A DNA stretch of 64,000 nt from Clostridium ihumii AP5 (GCF_000612845.1 NZ_CCAT010000043.1:186001-250000); one strand, 5' to 3'. Shown: positions 33,746 to 42,945, counted from the stretch's first letter. The notes: generated by a model not told the origin, from the sequence alone. A program made the numbers and translations.

Positions 33746-34168
33746 ATGAAAACAACAATAAACGAAGAAACACTTACTTATATAAAAGGAATTACTAGAG
33801 GAGCTAAGATGGAGCTTCCTAAAAACACTACTAATACTGAAAAAAAGAAAATGATAGGGTATATATCTGAAAAAATAGATAGTTTAAAGGATGATGCTAA
33901 CCCAAAGATAGAAGAGAATCTTCTTCATGTTTTAAAAATGCTTCAAAGTGATTTAGCTAATAAAAAGGATGAAATGATCATTGAGAGTCTTTCAAAGGGT
34001 GAAATTCCAGATGAATTTGAAAATCTTTCTGAAAACTCAAAAATAAATAGATTAAATAGATTAAAAATGATAGTAGAATATAGATTGAATGAAGAAGATG
34101 ACAATGAGGAAAAGAATTATGAAAAAGCTTTAGAAGTTATTTTGAATCAATTTGAAAACATAAAATAA
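33746..34168 (+). CDS. Hypothetical helical protein (140 aa)
   Basis: I do not recognise this 140-residue protein. It is charged and helical throughout, with pieces such as KKKMIGYISEKIDSLKDDAN and INRLNRLKMIVEYRLNEEDD. No signal peptide, membrane segment or cysteines. TTAGGAGAAA precedes the ATG, and a strong bidirectional terminator follows, so the gene looks functional and monocistronic. Confidence 0.6.
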   Translation: MKTTINEETLTYIKGITRGAKMELPKNTTNTEKKKMIGYISEKIDSLKDDANPKIEENLLHVLKMLQSDLANKKDEMIIESLSKGEIPDEFENLSENSKINRLNRLKMIVEYRLNEEDDNEEKNYEKALEVILNQFENIK

Positions 34169-34185
34169 ATTATTTAAAAAACTAG

Positions 34186-34228
34186 AAAAGCCTCCATTAA
34201 TACTATGAGAAATTAATGGAGGCTTTTA
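34186..34228. terminator. Bidirectional terminator
   Basis: A perfect 16-bp stem (34186-34201 with 34212-34227) with flanking A and T residues lies between convergent genes ending at 34168 and 34257. Confidence 0.85.
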
Positions 34229-34256
34229 TTTTAAATCATTATGATGGTTATTTAAA

Positions 34257-34913
34257 TTATAGGTTGTTAACATCTTTTAAAAGTTTTTCAAGTTTTTCTG
34301 TAGATATAATTCGCTCATTACATTTAGCACTGTCTAAACACACATGAAAGCCTATAGATCTATAATTACCTTCTATATTTTTAGAACCTTTACATACAGG
34401 TGAAACAAATGCCACTTCATTTTCAATCCCTATGTGATTACAAAGTGCACAAACATAAGGTGTATTGGGTTTAGAATTTGGAAGCCTACAGGCCATACCT
34501 ATAAGCTTACCATTCATATTATAAACTATAAGTAATTTTCTAATAGAGTTATCAATCCATCCTAAATATACATTTTTTGAATTTTGTAACTCTTCATTTG
34601 GTAATTGTAATTTTTTTTCTTTTTTAAATAATTTATTAATTTGTGCTTTTGTAACAGGTGGCATCCCATATACATATTTGTCTAAACTGTTTATGTATAT
34701 ATTAATGTACATAGGCTCAGTTATTCCATTAATATCAAGGACTTCTTTTTGTTCAGTAGATAACTCCTTAAAAATATTAAATATTTTTTCTTGCAAATAT
34801 CCTTTCGTCGCATTAATGATATTTGTATCTTCACAATTTATAAAAGCATTATTTAAGTCAAATAAGCATTTTTTTATATAATTATATTGATGTTTTTTTA
34901 TAAAAGCATTCAT
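34257..34913 (-). CDS. FusB/FusC-like EF-G-binding protein
   Basis: This 218-residue protein fits the FusB family, which binds elongation factor G and releases it from fusidic-acid-stalled ribosomes. The N-terminal half is helical (FIKKHQYNYIKKCLFDLNNA). The C-terminal half holds the zinc-finger module with cysteines in VCALCNHIG, SPVCKGS and VCLDSAKCNERI, together with GNYRSIGFHVCLDS, characteristic of the FBP C-terminal treble-clef domain. Length agrees with FusB (about 213). ATG 34913 has GAGGT ten bases before it. Chromosomal clostridial homologues may serve normal translation rather than drug resistance. Confidence 0.82.
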   Translation of the reverse strand: MNAFIKKHQYNYIKKCLFDLNNAFINCEDTNIINATKGYLQEKIFNIFKELSTEQKEVLDINGITEPMYINIYINSLDKYVYGMPPVTKAQINKLFKKEKKLQLPNEELQNSKNVYLGWIDNSIRKLLIVYNMNGKLIGMACRLPNSKPNTPYVCALCNHIGIENEVAFVSPVCKGSKNIEGNYRSIGFHVCLDSAKCNERIISTEKLEKLLKDVNNL

Positions 34914-34954
34914 AAATATTAATACCTCATTTCTAATATATTTGTAAAACATAA

Positions 34955-34999
34955 AAAATAAATGCTATTACTAATTTTAAAAGTAACAGCATTTATTTT
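34955..34999 (-). terminator. Terminator of the CD3324-family gene
   Basis: AAAATAAATGCT (34955-34966) pairs with AGCATTTATTTT (34988-34999), extended by ATTACT/AGTAAC. On the minus strand it lies 150 bp past the CD3324 stop and before the FusB-like gene. Confidence 0.65.
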
Positions 35000-35150
35000 A
35001 ATTTTAAATATAGTCCATAATCATAATTATTAAGTCCAACTAATATTTTAAAATTGAAAACTTTGCTTGAAAACTTTCATTGTAATGTGACAATGAAATA
35101 ATATCATGTTTTAAAACAGGTATTCAATCTAATAAATAATACTGTAATGA

Positions 35151-35429
35151 TTATGAGCATCTATTTCTTTCTTCATATATTATTCTACGTATGCTTTTTT
35201 CAGATAAATAATACTCTTTTGTTAACGTCTTAATAGTTGCACCATTAAGATATTTTTTATAAATCTCAATATTTCTAACTTTAAGCATACTTTTAGTACC
35301 GTTATTTTCTCCCCAGGATTTATGATTTTCATGTTTTCTAGGTACATAAAGATATTTTCCATCTACATGTTCTTGTATTATTTTAACAATTTCTTCTGGT
35401 AACACATCTTGTGCTTTTACATATTTCAT
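35151..35429 (-). CDS. CD3324-family (Mor-like HTH) protein
   Basis: This 92-residue protein begins MKYVKAQDVLPEEIVKIIQE with YVDGKYLYVPRK-type continuation and ends with a helix-turn-helix-like segment GATIKTLTKEYYLSEKSIRR. It corresponds to the CD3324 family, related to the Mor activators of phage Mu. The family is common in clostridia as lone regulators. GAGGAGTAAGG precedes the start. The message appears to begin at the promoter near 35648-35675 and to pass through a decayed gene first. Confidence 0.83.
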   Translation of the reverse strand: MKYVKAQDVLPEEIVKIIQEHVDGKYLYVPRKHENHKSWGENNGTKSMLKVRNIEIYKKYLNGATIKTLTKEYYLSEKSIRRIIYEERNRCS

Positions 35430-35441
35430 TTCCTTACTCCT

Positions 35442-35622
35442 CTACTTATATCTTAGTATTAAAGCAAAGAACATTAAAATGCTATGTGTTACAGAACCTA
35501 AAATATATGCATGTTCAGCTAATTTAACAGCTTAGGCTCCAAACAAATCATAGCTGATTTTTTTGTGTTCCTTGCAAGGAGCAAACTGATTTATAGCTGA
35601 ATGTATTACTTAATACCTTCAT
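35442..35622 (-). pseudogene. Decayed membrane-protein gene upstream of the CD3324 gene
   Basis: ATG at 35622 has a perfect AGGAGGTG site but is open for only 24 codons (MKVLSNTFSYKSVCSLQGTQ plus KNQL). In another frame coding-like sequence resumes: SYDLFGA, a stop, then AVKLAEHAYILGSVTHSILM and FFALILRYK ending at 35442, just before the CD3324 ribosome site. The frame change and stop point to a dead gene with a C-terminal membrane helix. A genuine 24-residue peptide remains possible. Confidence 0.4.
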
Positions 35623-35647
35623 AAAAAACACCTCCTAATATAGATTT

Positions 35648-35675
35648 ATTATAGCATAACTAATTTAAAGGTAAA
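35648..35675 (-). promoter_or_regulatory. Promoter of the CD3324 unit
   Basis: On the minus strand TTTACC (complement of 35670-35675), a 16-bp spacer and TATAAT (complement of 35648-35653). Confidence 0.55.
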
Positions 35676-35813
35676 CTTTTAAAAATATAGTACTATATTT
35701 TTAATATTAAAGAAAATATTGTAAAATATATATTAATAAGGTAAATAATAATTCGATAATAAAAATGCAAGATTTAAATTTAAAACTTATGATTTTTAGG
35801 AGATGAATGTGTT

Positions 35814-36269
35814 GTGAAAATTAATATTATAAATAAAGAAATTTCAAACTCAAAAAGAAACAAATTTAATCAAATTAATTCTAAAATAGATTTTAGAATT
35901 AATTTAAAAAATGCCCAAGACTTAAAAAATAAAATATGTTCTAAAAAAGAACTTACTAAAGAGGCATTGGAAGCAATATCTAAATTGGAAAGTTTGTTAA
36001 AAATAAAAATAACAGATAAGGATTTTAAGAAAGATGGAACTTTAGATATCCTAGATATTTTAAAAAGAAATTCATCTGAAATTACTAGTAGAGATGTAAA
36101 ATATATAAAAGATACAGCTATGAAGCTATTACAAGCGGATGTTATAACGTTAAAACAATTTAGAGAAGTTATTGAATGGTTATCATTACGTTATAAAGCT
36201 GAGCAAATAAAAGAAGAATGTAATTATGAAATGATAAAACTTAAAAGTGATATGAGAGTGAAAAAATAG
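35814..36269 (+). CDS. Hypothetical protein (151 aa)
   Basis: I do not recognise this 151-residue protein. It is basic and helical, without membrane segments or cysteine motifs beyond three scattered cysteines. It contains KKELTKEALEAISKLESLLK and RDVKYIKDTAMKLLQADVIT. The start is a GTG at 35814, preceded by TAGGAGATG. The PhzF gene begins 32 bp after its stop and has its own GAGGTGA, so they may be one transcript. Confidence 0.55.
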   Translation: MKINIINKEISNSKRNKFNQINSKIDFRINLKNAQDLKNKICSKKELTKEALEAISKLESLLKIKITDKDFKKDGTLDILDILKRNSSEITSRDVKYIKDTAMKLLQADVITLKQFREVIEWLSLRYKAEQIKEECNYEMIKLKSDMRVKK

Positions 36270-36301
36270 AATTAATAAAAGTATTTTATTGAGGTGATTT
36301 T

Positions 36302-37207
36302 ATGGAAAGGAAATATACAGTATATCAAATTGATTCATTTACTAAAAAAAAATTTATGGGTAATCCAGCGGGAGTAATAATAAATGCAGATGGACTTAAA
36401 GATGATGAAATGAAAAATATTGCAAGGGAGCTTAATAATTCTGAAACAGCTTTTATTTTTTCTTCCAATAGTAATGAGTATGATGTTCATGTACGTTTTT
36501 TTACTCCTAAAAATGAAGTGCCTATATGTGGTCATGCTACTATTGCTGCGCACTATGCTCGTGCCATTGAAAACAATTTAAGTACATCGAGAATTTACCA
36601 AAAGACAGGTGCTGGAATTTTACCTGTAGATATTATAAATGAAAACAATGATTATAAAATTGTTATGACTCAAGGTAAAATTGAATTTGGAAATATTATT
36701 GAAGGTGAAAATAAAATAAAACTTTTAGAAGCTCTTAATATAAAAGATACTGACTTGAATGAAAAATGTAAAATTCAAATTGTTTCAACAGGGCATTCTA
36801 AAGTTATGATTGGAATAAAAAGTATTGAAATTTTAAACAATTTAAAGCCAGATTACAACAAACTTTCTAAACTAAGTGAAATTATTAATTGTAATGGGTA
36901 CTATATTTTCACAATGGATTCTGAAGAAAATGATATTTTAATACATGGTAGAATGTTTGCACCTGCAATAGGAATTAATGAAGATCCTGTTACTGGAAAT
37001 GCCAATGGACCATTAGGTGCTTATCTTGTGCATTATAATCTTGTTAAGCATAATAAGTCTATATTCAAATTTAAAGCTAAACAAGGAGAAGCTATAAATA
37101 GAACAGGTATTATTGAAATTGAAGTGACAATAAAAGATAATGAACCTAGTGAAGTTAAAGTTTCAGGAAATGCTGTAATAGTATTTAAATCTGAATTAGT
37201 GTTATAA
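36302..37207 (+). CDS. PhzF-family isomerase-like protein
   Basis: This 301-residue protein has the PhzF pattern: VYQIDSFTKKKFMGNPAGVI at the N-terminus with NNSETAFIF, FFTPKNEVPICGHATIAAHY in the first half, and FAPAIGINEDPVTGNANGPL in the second. Family members share the diaminopimelate-epimerase fold and act as isomerases on small metabolites. The conserved acid is in NSETAFI; GHAT and DPVTG loops are intact, so it should be active. GAGGTGA precedes the ATG. The substrate is unknown; there is no phenazine cluster here. Confidence 0.92.
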   Translation: MERKYTVYQIDSFTKKKFMGNPAGVIINADGLKDDEMKNIARELNNSETAFIFSSNSNEYDVHVRFFTPKNEVPICGHATIAAHYARAIENNLSTSRIYQKTGAGILPVDIINENNDYKIVMTQGKIEFGNIIEGENKIKLLEALNIKDTDLNEKCKIQIVSTGHSKVMIGIKSIEILNNLKPDYNKLSKLSEIINCNGYYIFTMDSEENDILIHGRMFAPAIGINEDPVTGNANGPLGAYLVHYNLVKHNKSIFKFKAKQGEAINRTGIIEIEVTIKDNEPSEVKVSGNAVIVFKSELVL

Positions 37208-37244
37208 AATTCAAATGAATTCATTTAATGTTATAAATTATTTT

Positions 37245-37286
37245 AAAATATACAGAGTTAGTTATATACTCTGTATATTTTTTGTT
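37245..37286 (+). terminator. Terminator of the PhzF gene
   Basis: A perfect 14-bp stem (37245-37258 with 37268-37281) followed by a T run. Confidence 0.8.
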
Positions 37287-37352
37287 TAAATTTAATACCG
37301 AAATATATTGGCAATATAAAAAAGTATCTTAAAATAATAAAATTAATGTATA

Positions 37353-37707
37353 TATAGGAATCCAAGGAGAATTTAAGTTATTCATGCTTCAGTTGAGAAA
37401 ATGCTATACAAAATTAACAATTACCGATTACCAATTAACAATGAAGGATAAAACTGAAGTATCAGTTTTTTAAAATCAAATTTTATGATAATTTGCTAAG
37501 CAAATGATTTAAATATAATATAAAAACTAGTTTTTATGTGTTTTTATTTTTAGATATTAGGAACAAAGTGAGTAATATCTACCATAACTTTTCACTCTTA
37601 CTTCTTAGTTCTTAATTGGTTCCAAATATAAAAACATGAATAACTTTCAACTTTAGAATTATCATTTGATAAATGTATTATTTAAAATTTAAACTTGGAA
37701 CCCTATA
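37353..37707 (-). repeat. Full-length dispersed repeat (copy C, about 355 bp)
   Basis: The left end is TATAGGAATCCAAGGAG and the right end AACTTGGAACCCTATA, so the outer 14 bp form an imperfect terminal inverted repeat. Internal blocks match copies A, B and G. It contains internal palindromes (TTATCATTTGATAA region; AAAAACTAGTTTTTAT; TTTGCTAAGCAAA) and no gene. Most of the gap between the PhzF and GNAT-fusion genes is this element. Confidence 0.7.
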
Positions 37708-37753
37708 GTGATTTACTTTTAAGTAAAATTATCTATTGATAAGAGGTGATATT

Positions 37754-40700
37754 ATGAAAGGGCTTAAAATTGTAGAATATAATGAATCCTATGCAAAATC
37801 TATTGCAGATATGTGGAGAAGAAGTACTGAAGGATGGAATGGTGAAAATGGAAATAAAACTGAGGAAAGCATTATTGCTGAACATAAAAATTCAGCTAAT
37901 ATAAATACTTATCTTGCTATATTAAATAATGAAGTTGTTGGATATTGTTCATTTACAAAATCTTTAGAAGACGAAGATACTTTGCATATTAAATTATTAA
38001 ATGCTCGATACGATTGTCATGGAATGGGTATTGGTAAAGCATTAGTAAAAAAAGCTATAGAAAGAACTATAGAACTTAAATATCCACGTATTGATATAAA
38101 TACTTGGGCAAGTAATACAAAAGCCATGCCACTTTATAAAAAATGTGGATATTTTTTTGAAAATAGAGAAGATGAGATTCATCTTATGAATTTTATTCCT
38201 ACAGTAATGCAAACTGAAGCAGTCAATGAATTTTTTAAAACAGCAAACTGGTATGATGATATGAAAAGAACCATTGACATGGAACCTGATGGAGGGTTTA
38301 TTGATGGTTTTGAAATATATGAATATTGTTGGGAGAAAAATAATCAGAAATTAAGAATGGATTTTGAAAGAAAAGGCAGAGGCCTTAGACTTATTGAAAC
38401 TGAAGATTATAAAATAACATTATCAGCACCTAAACAAAATTTAATTTTTAATAGAACTTATAATGTAGCTTATGAAATTATAAATAAGTCTGGAAAGGCA
38501 TTAACAGTAGAAGTAATAGGAAAAAATAATAAAAATATTAAATTTTCATTTCATGAAAAAATAGATGTTTTTAAAAAAGAAATTATTCAAGGTGATTTTT
38601 ATGTAGAAGAAATTCAAAAGGAATTTAATAACTTTAACATTTATCCAAAACTTACAGCCGATGTATTAATTAATGGGAAAAAAGCAGTATTTAGTTTAGG
38701 TATATCACCACAATTTCCAGCAAAGGTTTCTTTGTTTTATGATAATGTATTAAGATGTAATGACGAAAAATTTAATCTATATATTGATATTGAAAATTGT
38801 ACAAATGAAAATTCTGTATTTGAATTTGTACTGCCTCAAGCAGATGATTTAGAATTTTCACAAAATAATTTCAAAATTGAAATGGTAGCAAATGAGAAAA
38901 GACAAATTCCTATAGAAGTCATAATGAGAAATCCATGTTTATATCATGAAGAACTTAATATTAAAGCAACATTAGAAAATGGAGAATGTATTAAATTTAA
39001 GAAATATATTGGTGAAGTATTTCAAGGATATGATAATTCATTTGGTGGAGAATTAGATGATAAATATGTTATTGTAAATGATATTTACAAATTGATTATG
39101 GATAAAAGTTCTAATAAAGTTCATATATTTGTTGGTAATAAAAAAATGAATTCTTATATTTTATATCCTAGAATAGGAATGCCTTATTCAGATGAATTTA
39201 GCAATACTTCAATTGAAAATGTTAAGCTTTATAACAAGGATTCTAAAATGATTCTTATTGGCGATTATATTTCAACAGTACACAAAGATGTTATAGTAAA
39301 AACTATATTTAAACTTTATAAAAATGGATTAATTGAGCATTACTATAAAGTTCAAAATAAATCAAATGAACCTACAAAAAATATAAGTATAGAAAAAAGT
39401 TTTCACTACAGAATAGAAGGTGCAATAATTCCCTATGACAATAAAATTATTAAATCTAATGAAGTTAGAGATGACTATCCTAGTTATTATAATAGTGAAA
39501 AATTTAGTGAAAACTGGATATTTTCAAGCTTAGAAGAAAGTTTAATTTGGCCACAAAATTCTAAATGTACTTTTGATGGGTGGCATATGAATATTGAATA
39601 TGATTTAGGAATATTAAAAGGAAATGAAATTAAAACTACTAAGCCTCTATACTTAGCTTTTTCAACCTTTAAAACATGGGAAGAAGTTAAAAAATTTGCA
39701 CTTAAATGTAATCATATAAAAAACACATTTGTATTAGATGATTTTGAATTAAATATTAATGATTATAATCCTTTTGTAAAGGAAAATTTTAATATTAAAA
39801 TTATAGAAAATAAAGAAATTTTACATGAGGGAGAAGTTACAATACAATCTTCAAATAATTCTTTTAATGAAACTCATGTACAAATTGAAAATAAGACACA
39901 GAGAATGACTATTCCGCTTCATGCAGATAACTTCATTGACAATGATATTTTATCTATAAAAGCTAATTTTAAAACATTTAGTTTTGAGGGTAAAAAAGCT
40001 ATATTTTATATTAAAAATATACCATTTAAGCATGATATAAGTGAAATTAATGGAATTAAGGTCTATTCAATTGATAATGGAGTTATAAAAATAAAAGCTT
40101 CTAATATGTTTTCACCTGGAATATTTTCAATGGAATTTGAAGGTAAAGAATGGTTAGATACAGATTTTCCAAATATAGAAATGAAAAGTTGGTATAATCC
40201 ATGGATAGGTGGGATACTTAATATCCCCGAGAATATGATTGAAAATGGCAAAATGTTATTAAATGAAGATATAAATATAGAATTTATAGAGAAATTAGAT
40301 ACTTTAGGAAATAGATGGAGTGGAATAAAGACAAGTATCCACATAAAAAATATTGAATCTTTTAAGGAAATCTATTTAAATCAATATTTTTTAATGTTGC
40401 CAGGTGTTCCAATTGTTTTAAACTTTACTCAAATCATTAATAATGAAGATATTTATAGGAATATTAATAAATTTACCAATGTTTCATTTTTAAAAATAGG
40501 TAATGAACTAGAAAAAAGTTGGGTAAGTGTAAAAAATCATGGAGGATATATTAATAAATACAGGCCTGGTACACGAGATTATGAAATTTATCCTAAATCA
40601 TCTTTTTTATGTGGAAGTGATGATTTGAACTATAAAATACAAGTATATTCGGATACAGATGAGTATGAAAAGTATATATATTTATGTAATAGCGAGCTTA

Positions 40701-40834
40701 CATGTATGCATTATAAAGATATTAAACTCTTACCTCATGAAAATAAAATACTTCCAAATGTCTTTTATATTTTTACTAAAAATCATATAGAAGATAAATA
40801 TCTTAAAGATTTACAAAATATAAAATTTGAATAA
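37754..40834 (+). CDS. GNAT acetyltransferase fused to a large beta-rich protein
   Basis: This 1026-residue protein has no signal peptide. Residues 1-150 are a GNAT domain with motif A LNARYDCHGMGIGKALVKKA and motif B NTWASNTKAMPLYKKCGYFF. The remaining 870 residues look beta-rich: Ig-like stretches (NLIFNRTYNVAYEIINKSGK; YDNVLRCNDEKFNLYIDIEN), then a region with KSWYNPWIGGILNIPENMI and NQYFLMLPGVPIVLNFTQII that recalls mutarotase-like or glycosidase beta-sandwiches. No catalytic motif is certain. GAGGTGA precedes ATG 37754. It leads a run of three GNAT genes. Function unknown. Confidence 0.75.
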   Translation: MKGLKIVEYNESYAKSIADMWRRSTEGWNGENGNKTEESIIAEHKNSANINTYLAILNNEVVGYCSFTKSLEDEDTLHIKLLNARYDCHGMGIGKALVKKAIERTIELKYPRIDINTWASNTKAMPLYKKCGYFFENREDEIHLMNFIPTVMQTEAVNEFFKTANWYDDMKRTIDMEPDGGFIDGFEIYEYCWEKNNQKLRMDFERKGRGLRLIETEDYKITLSAPKQNLIFNRTYNVAYEIINKSGKALTVEVIGKNNKNIKFSFHEKIDVFKKEIIQGDFYVEEIQKEFNNFNIYPKLTADVLINGKKAVFSLGISPQFPAKVSLFYDNVLRCNDEKFNLYIDIENCTNENSVFEFVLPQADDLEFSQNNFKIEMVANEKRQIPIEVIMRNPCLYHEELNIKATLENGECIKFKKYIGEVFQGYDNSFGGELDDKYVIVNDIYKLIMDKSSNKVHIFVGNKKMNSYILYPRIGMPYSDEFSNTSIENVKLYNKDSKMILIGDYISTVHKDVIVKTIFKLYKNGLIEHYYKVQNKSNEPTKNISIEKSFHYRIEGAIIPYDNKIIKSNEVRDDYPSYYNSEKFSENWIFSSLEESLIWPQNSKCTFDGWHMNIEYDLGILKGNEIKTTKPLYLAFSTFKTWEEVKKFALKCNHIKNTFVLDDFELNINDYNPFVKENFNIKIIENKEILHEGEVTIQSSNNSFNETHVQIENKTQRMTIPLHADNFIDNDILSIKANFKTFSFEGKKAIFYIKNIPFKHDISEINGIKVYSIDNGVIKIKASNMFSPGIFSMEFEGKEWLDTDFPNIEMKSWYNPWIGGILNIPENMIENGKMLLNEDINIEFIEKLDTLGNRWSGIKTSIHIKNIESFKEIYLNQYFLMLPGVPIVLNFTQIINNEDIYRNINKFTNVSFLKIGNELEKSWVSVKNHGGYINKYRPGTRDYEIYPKSSFLCGSDDLNYKIQVYSDTDEYEKYIYLCNSELTCMHYKDIKLLPHENKILPNVFYIFTKNHIEDKYLKDLQNIKFE

Positions 40835-40900
40835 AAGATTTATATTTGTAAAGTTAAATTTAAAATAAAATATGTAATTTTAAAAAATGGAGGAGTTTAT

Positions 40901-41836
40901 GTGGGAAAAGTGAATAAATGGCAAGATGGTCTAAAAGAATATAAATTAAATAATGGATTTATACTTAAATCCGCTGACAAACTTGAGTTTGGAATTCATG
41001 AAACAATATATTCAAATGTAGATTTAGAGCTACGCTTTAGTTGGGAAAAACAAACAAGGGACAAGATGAAGTATAATAATTTATTTTGGATATTTAAAAA
41101 TGATAAAAAAATTGGTGGTGTACACATTTGCCCCAATTTAATGGGAAGTTTTTTTATGGAAAACCCTTATATTGTTGATAGATTTACAGTAATTAGTGCT
41201 CTTACTGATACATTAGTACAATGGAAAGATAATGATAATAATATTATAGTTTATGGTGTTACTCCGAAAGATGTAGAACATTTTCATAAACTTGGATACA
41301 AGTTAAGTTATGAACGAAAAGTAATGATTCGTCCAACGGAAGTCTTTAATGATATTAATTTTAGTGATGATTTTATTGTTAAAACTCCAAAGCTATGTGA
41401 TGTTCAGAAAATAGGGCAATTATTCTTAGAGTGTTATGCTGATGGAATAGACTATGAAATTTTAGGTAAGCATACTTTGAAAGAGTCTACATTAGATGCA
41501 GAAGATATTCTTTCTATATATAAATCAAATAGTACACTTAATGGCTCAACTCTTGTTTTTGAAAAAAGTAGTAATAAGTTAATTGCAGCTTGCATCGCAG
41601 GGATTAATGGGTATTGTGACAATGATTTTTCTGAAATTGGAGAAATTGTAGTAAATTCTAAATATAGAAATTTAGGAATTGCATCAAATATGATAAAACG
41701 AGCTTTAACAAATTTAAATAAAATATCACCAGCAACAATATTATGTGTAACTATTGGAAATAAAGCTGAAAGTTTATATGATAAAATGGGTTTTTTTTCA
41801 GGAGTCAAATTTTCAAATATGTATTTACAAATATGA
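40901..41836 (+). CDS. Double GNAT acetyltransferase
   Basis: This 311-residue protein appears to hold two GNAT-like halves. The N-terminal half is degenerate (LFWIFKNDKKIGGVHICPNL; YGVTPKDVEHFHKLGYKLSY). The C-terminal half has a clear acetyl-CoA motif, IGEIVVNSKYRNLGIASNMI (about 247-266), and GNKAESLYDKMGFFSGV. Double GNATs include mycothiol and aminoglycoside enzymes, but no specific match is claimed. The start is GTG 40901 with TGGAGGAG upstream. It follows the GNAT fusion by 66 bp. Confidence 0.85.
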   Translation: MGKVNKWQDGLKEYKLNNGFILKSADKLEFGIHETIYSNVDLELRFSWEKQTRDKMKYNNLFWIFKNDKKIGGVHICPNLMGSFFMENPYIVDRFTVISALTDTLVQWKDNDNNIIVYGVTPKDVEHFHKLGYKLSYERKVMIRPTEVFNDINFSDDFIVKTPKLCDVQKIGQLFLECYADGIDYEILGKHTLKESTLDAEDILSIYKSNSTLNGSTLVFEKSSNKLIAACIAGINGYCDNDFSEIGEIVVNSKYRNLGIASNMIKRALTNLNKISPATILCVTIGNKAESLYDKMGFFSGVKFSNMYLQI

Positions 41837-41898
41837 TAAATATAACATGGAAAGTTAGATATAACATTAAAAAAGATATAAGTAAGGTGGGATGATTT

Positions 41899-42642
41899 AT
41901 GTTTACTAAAAATGAAATTTTAAATATTGCAAAAAAACAACTGTCATTAGATTTTAATTGTCAAGTTGAAGATTTAGAGAAAAATGAAAATACTGTTGTA
42001 AAGAAGCAAAACAAAATAGGAAGTAGGTTTTATGATGATGATTGTATACTTCATATTCTTTGTTTTGGAAGAAGAGCTATTGTATCAACTAAAAAAGACG
42101 TTATGCCTTTGTTTAAAGAAAGGTTAGAAGATTATGATGCTAATTGGCTATTTTTAATTCCTTTTCTTAAAAGCATAGATAAAATGCTTTTAGAATTTGG
42201 ACATGAAATAGGGGATGTTCACCATTTCTACTTACCATTAAAACCATTAGAAGATGTAAAACCTATTACAGAGATTAAATGGTATGAACAAGAGGATATT
42301 ATTCAATTTAAAAATGATGATAGATTTGATGAAGCTTTTATATTTGATGACAAGCATCCAGATGTTTTAGGCGTTGCTGCTTTAAATAAAGGAGAAATTA
42401 TTGGCATGGCAGGAGCAAGTTGTGATTGTGATGGTATGTGGCAAATTGGCATTAATGTTATAGAAGAATATCGTGGAAAAGGTATAGGTACAAACTTAGT
42501 TTCTTTACTTAAAAACGAAATTTTAAAAAGAGGCAAAATCCCATTTTATAGCACAATAGAATCCAATATATATTCTCAAGTAGTTGCCATTAAATCTGGA
42601 TTTATACCTGTATGGGCAGAGTTACATTCTAAAGAAATATAA
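41899..42642 (+). CDS. GNAT N-acetyltransferase with N-terminal extension (paralogue 3 of 3)
   Basis: This 247-residue protein shows the two-domain plan of 22004-22702 and 23356-24105. The N-terminal part includes ILCFGRRAIVSTKKDVMPLF; the GNAT part includes MWQIGINVIEEYRGKGIGTN and YSTIESNIYSQVVAIKSGFI. It retains the canonical R-G-K-G-I-G acetyl-CoA loop. AAGGTGGGA precedes the ATG. A terminator follows, ending the three-gene GNAT run. Confidence 0.87.
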   Translation: MFTKNEILNIAKKQLSLDFNCQVEDLEKNENTVVKKQNKIGSRFYDDDCILHILCFGRRAIVSTKKDVMPLFKERLEDYDANWLFLIPFLKSIDKMLLEFGHEIGDVHHFYLPLKPLEDVKPITEIKWYEQEDIIQFKNDDRFDEAFIFDDKHPDVLGVAALNKGEIIGMAGASCDCDGMWQIGINVIEEYRGKGIGTNLVSLLKNEILKRGKIPFYSTIESNIYSQVVAIKSGFIPVWAELHSKEI

Positions 42643-42682
42643 GTTGTTAAAGACTAACTTTTGATATTTAGGTTTATATAAG

Positions 42683-42708
42683 AGCATGTGAAAACATGCT
42701 TTTTTTTA
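42683..42708 (+). terminator. Terminator of the GNAT run
   Basis: AGCATG (42683-42688) pairs with CATGCT (42695-42700), followed by eight T residues. Confidence 0.75.
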
Positions 42709-42945
42709 TAAAAAACATCTAAGAATTTTTAAATTTATAATTACTTCACTTTAATAGATAAATTATTAGAGGTAGCAAAAAAGAATATGGTATATTCAAA
42801 TGTATAAATAAAAAAATAGATAATTAGAGATATTTTATATATTGTTAAAAATTATATAAGAATAATTCTATTTATAAAATATATGATTATTAATATAAAG
42901 TTAATAGTAAAATCTATTTTTATCAAATTGGAGGGGATTAGTCCT
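42709..42945. other. Intergenic region before hypB, no gene seen
   Basis: AT-rich and presumed to carry the hyp promoter; a TTAATAG/AATATGGTATATTC region near 42752-42800 is the only candidate. I see no nickel-responsive palindrome that I would defend. Confidence 0.35.
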
